From Bacteroidota bacterium (GTDB lineage: Bacteria > Bacteroidota > Bacteroidia > Bacteroidales > GCA-2748055), in NCBI GenBank assembly GCA_024244665.1, contig JAAEOI010000554.1, positions 1 to 15,400 on the forward strand: a DNA stretch of 15,400 nt, in the 5' to 3' direction. The first letter of the stretch is position 1; each line of letters starts with the position of its first letter. The notes below the pieces were generated by a model. That model was not told the DNA's origin. It did not search any database and saw nothing but the letters and a program-made list of their open reading frames with translations. The position numbers and the translations under genes were made by a program. Positions 1 to 7,500 of the stretch are shown here, piece by piece.

Positions 1-84
1 ATCCGTTCCCTGGAAGAGATCCACCAGGCTGCCGGGGGCGATCTTTATAGGTACCTGACCAGGCATTTCACTCAAAATCCCTGA
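1..84 (+). CDS. 3' end of an unrecognised gene (partial)
   Basis: An open frame enters from the left edge and stops at TGA 82-84, giving the last 27 residues of a protein (begins IRSLEEIHQA, ends HFTQNP). The codon use is ordinary and there is no internal stop, which suggests a genuine C-terminus, although 27 residues is short enough for an open frame to arise by chance. It holds no motif I recognise. The stop lies only 5 bases before the next ATG, so this gene and the HEAT/methyltransferase gene are probably co-transcribed. The function cannot be judged from this fragment. Confidence 0.5.
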   Translation: MRSLEEIHQAAGGDLYRYLTRHFTQNP

Positions 85-89
85 GATTA

Positions 90-1649
90 ATGAAAGCTAT
101 AACTATACTTTCCTTTATTGTTACAATATTTTGGTCGAGCCAGCAGGGCTTTTCGCAGGAGAGGCAGCAAGAGGTAGACTCGTTAATTGTCCTCTTTAAG
201 AGTGCTGATCGCAACTGGAACATAATTGCCAATCAACTTATTGCGATAGGGGAACCCGCGGTGCCGTCTCTCATAAGTGTGCTTCGGGACACTTCCCAGA
301 CGCAGTGGACAAGGCGTATTGCGGCCATGACGCTGAATGACATTCACTCCCCAACATATATTGAACCAGCACTGCAACTGCTTTTGAACAGGAGTGAGAC
401 ATTTGAACTGCGTAACCATATTACCAGGGGATTGAAAGGGTATGACCTTTCCCATGCTGCAGATGAGCTTTGGAAAATATTCCAGGAAGAGGAAAATGAA
501 TACTTCAAGCTGAATATCGCAGGAATTCTAAGCTCCAGTGGTCTTTTTCTCGCATACCAGGCATATGAAGAGCTATATATCAGCAGTGAAGGGTATTGTA
601 AGCAACAGGCCCTGAAAAACATGGTCCGACTGGAGCCCCAGGAATCTACAGACTTGTACATTTCAGCTCTTCTGGGTGACGACTGGATGACTGCTAACCT
701 GGCCATGGACAGTCTGATTGCAAGTAGTCATCTCGCTCCAGGAAGAATCATCCGGCTCTATCACAGGCGGGACACACCCGAAATAGTCAGATGGCGGATC
801 ATCCATGTCATGGGTCAACGGCTGGAAAGGAATTATATGGATCTGCATCTGGAAGCCCTTTCAGACCCGGGCTGGTTGGTACATAACGAAGCTGCCCTGG
901 CTTTATCCCGCATGCCACAACACCTGGTATTGCCCGAGTTGAGGTTCCTGGAACAATCCGGAGAAGAGGAAGAGGTACTTAGAGCTGGCTGGGTGATCCG
1001 CCAGATTGAGAACGAATCCAGTCAGGTATTAGCCTCCATGCAGCCATTTGACGGATATCCTATGCTGGATAACCTTGAGGAGATCAAGGAGGTGTTGAGG
1101 GATAAATGTGTTGATACCATCACATTCAGGAAAGGTGATATCATCGCTGATGTGGGAGCCGGGAACGGCTATCTGGAAGCAATGCTCTCATGTTTCCATA
1201 ATGACCTTACATTTTATATTCAGGACATTGATTCGCTTGTATGTAATCCAAAAAGCATTCAGAAAGTAGTCGATTTTTACCAGGAAGTACACGGCCGGCC
1301 ATTTACCAACAGATTTATTACCATAAACGGAACAAACACAGACAGCAATCTACCCGATCAGATTTTTGATAAGATTCTGATGTTGTGGACCTACCAGTAT
1401 TTTAAGAATCCCCGTGAATTTATCATTGGTCTCAGGCAAAAGTTGAAGAATAACGGATTGCTCTATGTGATCAACCCGGATCAGGATTCTGACTTCGGAA
1501 AGCTTCTGTCCATCGAATATGGATGGAACATGGCAACGGTCGAAAGGGAGATCTCTGATATTATTGACTGTGGGTTTGAACTCGTAGGAATCGCCAGGAA
1601 TTATGATTCCAACGAACTGCCGTATATCATGGTTTTTAAAAAGAAATGA
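90..1649 (+). CDS. Exported HEAT-repeat protein with C-terminal SAM-methyltransferase domain
   Basis: The product has 519 residues. Residues 1 to about 23 form a Sec signal peptide (short basic start, hydrophobic core ILSFIVTIFW, likely cleavage near GFSQ). Residues about 30-320 are alpha-helical HEAT/PBS-type repeats, for example IGEPAVPSLISVLRD and WLVHNEAALALSRMP, normally a protein-binding scaffold. Residues about 325-519 resemble a class I SAM-dependent methyltransferase: motif I is DVGAGNGY (residues 354-361), an acidic segment YIQDIDS follows the next strand, and LRQKLKNNGLLYVINP matches the strand and helix after motif IV. The start at 90 is chosen because it puts the signal peptide at the N-terminus. 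No strong ribosome site is seen. SAM is not known to be available outside the cytoplasm, so an exported methyltransferase fold is odd; the domain may bind another ligand or have lost activity. The substrate is unknown. Domain assignment is good, function is inference. Confidence 0.85.
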   Translation: MKAITILSFIVTIFWSSQQGFSQERQQEVDSLIVLFKSADRNWNIIANQLIAIGEPAVPSLISVLRDTSQTQWTRRIAAMTLNDIHSPTYIEPALQLLLNRSETFELRNHITRGLKGYDLSHAADELWKIFQEEENEYFKLNIAGILSSSGLFLAYQAYEELYISSEGYCKQQALKNMVRLEPQESTDLYISALLGDDWMTANLAMDSLIASSHLAPGRIIRLYHRRDTPEIVRWRIIHVMGQRLERNYMDLHLEALSDPGWLVHNEAALALSRMPQHLVLPELRFLEQSGEEEEVLRAGWVIRQIENESSQVLASMQPFDGYPMLDNLEEIKEVLRDKCVDTITFRKGDIIADVGAGNGYLEAMLSCFHNDLTFYIQDIDSLVCNPKSIQKVVDFYQEVHGRPFTNRFITINGTNTDSNLPDQIFDKILMLWTYQYFKNPREFIIGLRQKLKNNGLLYVINPDQDSDFGKLLSIEYGWNMATVEREISDIIDCGFELVGIARNYDSNELPYIMVFKKK

Positions 1650-1754
1650 TTATCATTGTGAACAGACTGAAACAAAAAGTAAAGAACTGCGTATAAGTAG
1701 ATTGTAGAGAGTACTGGAAAATGCAAAGAACCTTATTGTAAGAAAAAAAAAGCC

Positions 1755-1877
1755 ATGAAAAAAGCAATAATAGCACTAATCATCATCGCAGCTGGCATCA
1801 TTATGAGCTCATGCAATCAGCAGGCCTGTCCCGCCTATTCATACAATGAAACTGAGCAAAGCGAGAGTGCCGGTTAA
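1755..1877 (+). CDS. Tiny lipoprotein (40 aa)
   Basis: A 40-residue frame starts at ATG 1755 and ends at TAA 1875-1877. It has a lysine start (MKK), a hydrophobic core (AIIALIIIAAGIIM) and a lipobox-like end (MSSC) with the lipidated cysteine at residue 20. The mature part is about 20 polar residues containing a CPAYSYN motif and an acidic tail. Small lipoproteins with a Cys-Pro-Ala-Tyr motif after the lipid cysteine are, from memory, common among hypothetical proteins of Bacteroidota. Their role is unknown. The run of nine to ten A just upstream (about 1742-1751) gives an A-rich leader in place of a Shine-Dalgarno site, as is usual in this phylum. It stands alone, about 105 bases after the preceding gene and about 125 before the next. 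The call rests on the signal and lipobox pattern, since the gene is too short for codon statistics. Confidence 0.65.
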   Translation: MKKAIIALIIIAAGIIMSSCNQQACPAYSYNETEQSESAG

Positions 1878-2002
1878 TCCTGTCGATTAGCTTCAATAAT
1901 CTTCCTCATTTTATTCCTGGTATTGCCAGCTGTAAACGATATGCTGTAATTCATGAAACAAGGAATTTGCACTATCTTGTTACAGAACTTAATCTATCCG
2001 GA

Positions 2003-2863
2003 ATGAAAACAATCAAAATCACGGGAACAGTAATTTATATTTTGTTTGCCAGTGTGATACTCACAGCACAGGAGAGGGAAACTTCACCAGTTACCCTGGC
2101 GAGGATATCAGAAAGTGTTTACCAAATTGTCGGTGGACGCGGCTCAAATGGTGGAGTAATTATCGGTGAAGGTGGCGTTTTGTTTGTTGATTCGAAAATG
2201 GATGAAGAATCTGTTAAACAATCAATTGAAGCTATTAGGAGTACTACAGACAAACCCGTCAAATTCCTTGTTAATACACACAGCGATAGTGACCATATCA
2301 TGGGAAACAGGTATTTTCCCAACACGTTTACTTTTATAGCCCACGATAATTGCCGGGATGATTTTTTCAAAAAAGACTTCGGACGCGAATCCGACTGGGG
2401 AGAACCTGAGTATTATCCTTTCACGCCCTCGTTGACGTTTAAAGAGAACTTGAATGTTTGGTTGGGCAAGGATCTTGTTGAACTCCATTATTTTGGCATA
2501 GGCCACACCTCTGGTGATATTGTTGTTTATTATCCGAAAGACAAGATAGCATTTCTTGGGGACCTGTATTTCAGCGGTCGGCCACAATTGATCCATTCGA
2601 ATAAAAACGGCAATTCTTTCGAGTATGTTAAAACGCTAACAGAAATGCTTGAAACACTGGATGCTGAAACATTTTTAAGCGGTCATAGTGATCCGGTTGG
2701 ACGTGATGAAATTGAAAAACACATCCAGGCAATGGTTGAAAGGCATAGAAAAGTGAAAGAATCAATTCGTCAGGATAAAACCATGGCGGAAATACTGGAG
2801 GAGTTCAATGAAGATGAATCCCGCCTGGTTAAATCTATTTATAACGAAATAGCCGGGCTATGA
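2003..2863 (+). CDS. Exported metallo-beta-lactamase-fold hydrolase
   Basis: The product has 286 residues when started at ATG 2003. An in-frame ATG at 1967 would add 12 residues, but starting at 2003 (MKTIKITGT...) places a signal peptide at the N-terminus with likely cleavage after LTAQ (residues 20-23). The MBL metal-binding motifs appear in order: NTHSDSDH (residues 91-98), GHTSGD with H168, LGD with D187, and SGHSD with H228. The family motif is HxHxDH, whereas here the second histidine is aspartate (D95), so one zinc ligand is changed. The other ligands (H93, D97, H98, H168, D187, H228) are present. The C-terminal 50 residues are charged and helical. The fold covers lactamases, glyoxalase II-like thioesterases, lactonases and others, and the substrate cannot be named. 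The enzyme probably acts in the periplasm. Confidence 0.88.
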   Translation: MKTIKITGTVIYILFASVILTAQERETSPVTLARISESVYQIVGGRGSNGGVIIGEGGVLFVDSKMDEESVKQSIEAIRSTTDKPVKFLVNTHSDSDHIMGNRYFPNTFTFIAHDNCRDDFFKKDFGRESDWGEPEYYPFTPSLTFKENLNVWLGKDLVELHYFGIGHTSGDIVVYYPKDKIAFLGDLYFSGRPQLIHSNKNGNSFEYVKTLTEMLETLDAETFLSGHSDPVGRDEIEKHIQAMVERHRKVKESIRQDKTMAEILEEFNEDESRLVKSIYNEIAGL

Positions 2864-2874
2864 TCCGAAGGGTC

Positions 2875-2908
2875 TTAGATTTACTGTCTCTACTCAGATA
2901 AAATCTAA
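2875..2908 (+). terminator. AT-rich inverted repeat after the MBL gene, possible weak terminator
   Basis: TTAGATTT (2875-2882) and AAATCTAA (2901-2908) are perfect 8-base inverted copies separated by 18 bases. They lie 12 bases after the stop of the MBL gene and just before the start of the decayed methyltransferase. The stem is AT-rich and no T-run follows on the plus strand, so it is a weak terminator at best. It could equally be an operator or chance. Confidence 0.25.
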
Positions 2909-2912
2909 ATGT

Positions 2913-3171
2913 ATGAAACGAAATATCCCGGTATCATTGTTAGTTCTGTGTCTTAGTTTCCTATTATCAAGCCCACTATTGTCCCAGAATCCGGATGGCT
3001 GGGAAGAATACCAGACCAGCCTGCAGCCGTCTGAAATAGTCATCCCTTCCATTGAGCTAAAGGAAGGCTTGGTTGTGGGTGAGATCGGGGCAGGTAGAGG
3101 CAGGCTATCGCTTTGACCGTGTGGCAGCTGAGCTCAAGCGAGACAACATCTATGTATTCAGGAAACTTTAG
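2913..3171 (+). pseudogene. Decayed exported SAM-methyltransferase with an internal deletion
   Basis: The frame from ATG 2913 encodes a clear signal peptide (MKRNIPVSLLVLCLSFLLSS, then LSQ), a linker beginning NPDGWEEY, and methyltransferase motif I (VVGEIGAGRGRL), then stops at TGA 3114-3116 only 67 codons in. In another frame, starting about 3100, the sequence reads AGYRFDRVAAELKRDNIYVF and then RKL to a stop at 3169-3171. That is a plausible C-terminal strand of the same class of methyltransferase (helix, then a strand ending YVF-R-K). The two parts abut at GCAGG-type sequence (3100-3105). The simplest reading is that a gene of about 600-750 bases lost its middle between short repeats, joining the ends out of frame. 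The remaining product has no complete SAM fold. It lies 80 bases before the NRAMP-like gene. That it is an unusual but functional short secreted peptide is possible but less likely. Confidence 0.75.
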
Positions 3172-3251
3172 AGCCCGATGATCTTCCTTGTGCTCACAAA
3201 ATCCTTAAGGTTCCATATAAAGTTATCTTTAGCAGATTCAAGCGATTTTTT

Positions 3252-4487
3252 ATGAAATCTAAGCTTAGATCCATAGGTCCGGCCGCCTTGGTTACTGCTG
3301 CCTTCATCGGGCCCGGCACGGTCACCACCTGCACCCTTGCCGGGGCAGGATACGGATATGCACTACTATGGGCCTTGCTTTTCTCAGTAATTGCCACCAT
3401 TTTCTTGCAGGAGATGGCCGCCAGACTTGGAATCGTAGGCCGCAGGGACCTTGGAGAGGCACTGCGCCTGCAGTTTCCGCGGGGGCTGCCCCGCGTGTTG
3501 TCCCTTGTCCTAATTATCTCAGCCATCGGTATCGGAAATGCTGCCTATGAGACGGGGAACATCCTGGGTGGAGTGCTGGGACTGGAAGCCATGGCAGGCA
3601 AAGCAAAACTGGAGCTCCCTGGCGGTGCCCCACTGGGCCTCTGGGGCCCTGTGATGGGTATTGTGGCTTTCGTGCTGCTGCTTCTGGGTTCCTATAAAAA
3701 GCTGGAAAAAGTCTTGGTTGGCCTGGTCATCCTTATGAGTGTGGTCTTTCTGTCCACCATGTTTTTCCTACTTCCGTCTCTGCCTGAAATTTTTAAGGGT
3801 ATATTTATCCCACGGATACCGGCCGGGGCAGCTCTGACTGTGGCCGGGCTGGTGGGAACTACTGTGGTTCCCTACAACCTCTTCCTGCATTCTGCCATAG
3901 TGCAGGAAAGATGGAAGAATCCGGCAGACCTGCCTGCAGCCCGCCTGGATATCAGGCTTTCCATAATTCTCGGAGGACTGGTATCCATGTCCATTGTGAT
4001 CACATCGGCGGCCACCTTCTTCGGTACAGGTCAGGAGGTGCAGAATGCTTCCGACCTGGCCCGCCAACTTGAACCACTCCTTGGAAACTGGGCCACTGCC
4101 TTTATCAGCTCGGGCCTGGTGGCTGCGGGGCTCACCTCGGCCATCACAGCCCCGCTGGCAGCCTCCTATGCCATCTGTGGCATCCTGGGATGGAAGAAGG
4201 ACCTGAAATCGGCCCGTTTCAGGGCAATATGGATGTTCATCCTGGGAACAGGCATTATTCTTTCTGCCATCGGACTGAAACCTGTGCCGGTGATTGTCTT
4301 TGCACAGGCGACAAACAGCATACTGCTGCCTGTGGTGGCCATCTACTTGTTACGGGTGATGAATGATAAGTCCTTACTTGGAACCCACAGCAACCGGGTA
4401 GGCATGAACCTGGCCGGGATTGCAGTGATCCTTGTTTCTATTTTCCTGGGTCTGAGAAATATGTTGTCTCTCCTGGGTGTTTTGTAA
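3252..4487 (+). CDS. NRAMP-family-like membrane transporter with altered metal-site motifs
   Basis: The product has 411 residues and about 11 hydrophobic helices, as expected for the LeuT-fold NRAMP (SLC11) family. Family hallmarks include the helix-1 motif region AAFIGPGTVTTCTLAGAG, the QEMAARLG segment after helix 2 (residues 53-60) and the helix-6 region VVPYNLFLHS (205-214). Canonical manganese/iron transporters have DPGN in helix 1 and MPHN in helix 6; the Asp, Asn and Met of these coordinate the ion. Here they read GPGT (residues 20-23) and VPYN (206-209), so all three side-chain ligands are replaced. Transport of classical Mn2+/Fe2+ is therefore doubtful. Magnesium-transporting NRAMP relatives also depart from the motif, but I cannot say this one matches them. 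The gene ends 14 bases before the oxoprolinase gene, so the pair is probably one operon, and the transporter may serve that enzyme with substrate or a metal. The start at 3252 is a normal distance before helix 1. Confidence 0.88.
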   Translation: MKSKLRSIGPAALVTAAFIGPGTVTTCTLAGAGYGYALLWALLFSVIATIFLQEMAARLGIVGRRDLGEALRLQFPRGLPRVLSLVLIISAIGIGNAAYETGNILGGVLGLEAMAGKAKLELPGGAPLGLWGPVMGIVAFVLLLLGSYKKLEKVLVGLVILMSVVFLSTMFFLLPSLPEIFKGIFIPRIPAGAALTVAGLVGTTVVPYNLFLHSAIVQERWKNPADLPAARLDIRLSIILGGLVSMSIVITSAATFFGTGQEVQNASDLARQLEPLLGNWATAFISSGLVAAGLTSAITAPLAASYAICGILGWKKDLKSARFRAIWMFILGTGIILSAIGLKPVPVIVFAQATNSILLPVVAIYLLRVMNDKSLLGTHSNRVGMNLAGIAVILVSIFLGLRNMLSLLGVL

Positions 4488-4501
4488 ACACATAATATAA
4501 G

Positions 4502-7500
4502 ATGTTCATTCTCAACATAGATACAGGCGGTACCTTTACTGATTGTTTAGCAATTACACCTTATGGTGAAAGATTTCGTCGCAAGGTGCTTTCCAATGGT
4601 ACACTCAGAGGGATCATCCTGGAGGTCAGGAATCCCACTGAAGTACTTGTAAGCACCAACTGGGGCATCGACAGGGACCTGCTGGCTGGCTACAATCTCC
4701 GCTTACCGGACATGGAACAGCCAGAGATAGCCGTAAAGGCCTTTTCTCCGTCCGAACGGATCTTATATCTGGAGAAGCCCCTGCCGGACCTCAGAGGGGC
4801 AGAAAAAGTCCTCTTCGAGCTCACAGCCCACGAGGAAGCACCAATATTGTGCGCAAGGCTGATTACTGGCACAGCCCTTCACAAGGAATTTCCAGAAATG
4901 GAGTTGCGGCTGGGCTCCACCAAAGGCACCAATGCCCTGCTGGAATACAAAGGTGCTCCTGCGGCCATGTTGCTAACAAAGGGATTCAGGGACCTGCTGA
5001 AAATAGGGAACCAGCAAAGGTCTGACATCTTTGCGAGGAATGTACACAAATCGCCTGGATTGTCAGTGCTTATCCTGGATGTGAATGAAAGGATGAATGT
5101 TGCCGGAGAAGTACTTGAGGCCATCAGGCCGGAAGAAATCAGGCATGCTGCCAGTCTAATCAAAGCACAGGGAATCACCTCCGTGGGAGTGGCCCTCATG
5201 CATTCCTGGATCAATCCGGAACATGAAAACATTACCGGGAAGATCCTGGAAGAGGAAGGGCTGGAGTATCTCTCCCTTTCCTCGGAGCTTTCCCCCATGA
5301 TCAAATACCTGGGTCGCGCCCGGACCGCAGAGGTCAATGCTTACCTAAGCCCCATCATTCACGATTACATAGGGCAGATCACCAGGAAGATGCGGGGAAG
5401 CCGCTTTCGGTTCATGAACAGTGCCGGAGGCATGGTCAATGCCGGAGCTTTCCATCCAAAGGACAGTCTGCTGAGCGGACCTGCAGGGGGTGTCATAGGA
5501 GCTGGAAAGTCGGGCCGTATTGCCGGGTACGAGAGGATCATCTCATTTGACATGGGCGGTACCAGTACCGACGTATCCCGCTTTGACGGTGCGCCTGATT
5601 ACTGCTTTGAACTGGAAGTAGGCGGGGCCAGGATCAACACGGCTGCTCTGCATATCGAAACAGTGGCCGCTGGTGGGGGATCTATCTGCACTTATGACGG
5701 CTTTAAGTTGAGTGTGGGACCGGAGAGTGCCGGGGCCATGCCCGGTCCTTCCTGCTATGGTGCAGGCGGCCCTCTTACCCTTACTGATGTGAACCTCCTG
5801 GCGGGACACCTGAATCCGGCCCGCTTCAATATTCCCGTGTACCCGGAAGCAGCAGAGCACAGGCTGGCAGAAATCGCTGAGTCCATTGAAAGGCAAAGCG
5901 GACAAAAGGCCGATCGCGGGAGCTTGCTCAGTGGATTCCTCAGGATAGCCAATGAAACTATGGCCGGGGCCATTCGGAAGATCTCCACCGCCAGAGGATA
6001 CGCTCCCGGGGTTTATGCCATGGTGGCCTTTGGAGGCGCAGGGGGGATGCATGCCTGCGGAATTGCGGAATTGCTTCAGATCAGAACAGTCCTCATACCC
6101 GAAAATGCCGGCATCCTGAGTGCCTATGGAATCGGGGAAGCGTACATCGAGCGCATTGCTGAAAGACAGGTTTTGGAATTGCTGGAAGAGTGCCGGGATC
6201 TGGACAGTGATTTCTCTGCCCTGGAAGAGCGGGCCACAGGCGCCCTGGTGGAAGAAGGGATTGCCCGGTTCAGGATCGGGATCAGGAGCAGGAAGCTCTT
6301 CCTGCGCCTCCTGGGACAGGAAACAACCCTGGAGGTGGAATGGCAAAGCATAGAACAAGTCCGGATAGAATTCCGGGCAAGCTACGAAAGCATCTACGGA
6401 CACTGGAATCCGGACCGGCCCATTGAGGTGGAATCCATACGTGTGGTGGCATCAGAAAAAGAAACCACACCACGGGTCCGGGCTCCCCGGGATGGAGATA
6501 ATATAAAGCAAAATAATTATAATGTCAGGGATGGGCATCCAATTTATGAAAGGGACCAGCTAAAGAAGGGAGAGATCATCCGGGGACCTTCCTTAATTCT
6601 GGATCCATACAGTTCCACATACCTGGAAAAGGGCTGGACCTGCCAGAAGGATGCACATGGAACCCTTCTCCTGCACTATGAAGGGGAAAAGGAAGAAGCC
6701 GCAGGAGAGGCAGCGGAGCAGCAAATGAGCCAGGAAGCCGAACTGGAACTGTATTCGCATCGTTTCATGGGTATTGCCGAGAATATGGGAGCCATGCTTC
6801 AGCATGCGTCTGTTTCAGTCAATGTGAAGGAAAGGCTGGATTTCTCCTGTGCCATTGTGGATGCAGATGGCTACCTGGTGGCCAACGCCCCGCACATTCC
6901 TGTACACCTGGGAAGCCTGGGTATTTGTGTACGTCGCATCCTGGAGGATTTTGAACTGCTGGAAGGGGAAACCATCGTCACCAACCATCCGGCATACGGA
7001 GGCTCGCACCTGCCCGATATCACCCTTGTAAGTCCAGTATACAGTGAAGAGGGCATCCGCATTGGATTTGTTGTAAACAGGGCCCATCATGCTGAAATAG
7101 GAGGGATCAGCCCCGGTTCGATGCCCCCTGATGCCCGGTCCCTGGCCGAGGAAGGAGTAGTGATTAAACCCTTTTATCTGGCCAGACGGGGAGAGGTTGA
7201 CTGGGTGGGGATGGAAAAAATCCTCACCGGGGCTCCCTATCCCACCAGGAACCTGGCCGAGAATCTGGCCGACCTGAACGGAGCTCTTGCAGCCAATGTC
7301 CGGGGTGTCAGCGAATTGCGGGCACTTGCCGCTGTCCACGGGGTAGAGAGGGTGCAGGAGTTCATGGGCAGGCTGAAGGATTATGCCCGCCAGCTCACCC
7401 TGCAAAGCATTGCTGCGCATCCCCTGGACTCAGCCAGTGCCGTGGAAATGCTGGATGACGGAAGCCGCCTGGAAGTCAGTCTGCAAAAGGCTGTTTCAGG

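Noticed and set aside
1967..2002. An earlier in-frame ATG for the MBL-fold protein
   Set aside because: It would place 12 polar residues before an obvious signal peptide that starts at 2003.
3203..3210. CCTTAAGG perfect palindrome in the leader of the NRAMP-like gene
   Set aside because: It is eight bases only, without a second copy or flanking symmetry, so I cannot support it as an operator.
3224..3231. TATCTTTA, close to the Bacteroidota -7 promoter element TAnnTTTG, ahead of the NRAMP-like gene
   Set aside because: There is no TTTG-type -33 element at the right spacing, and the last base does not match. It may be chance in AT-rich intergenic DNA.
5543..6403. A 286-codon open frame on the minus strand inside the oxoprolinase gene
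   Set aside because: It lies wholly within a strongly supported coding gene, is low in recognisable motifs, and arises from the GC-rich codon pattern of the plus strand.
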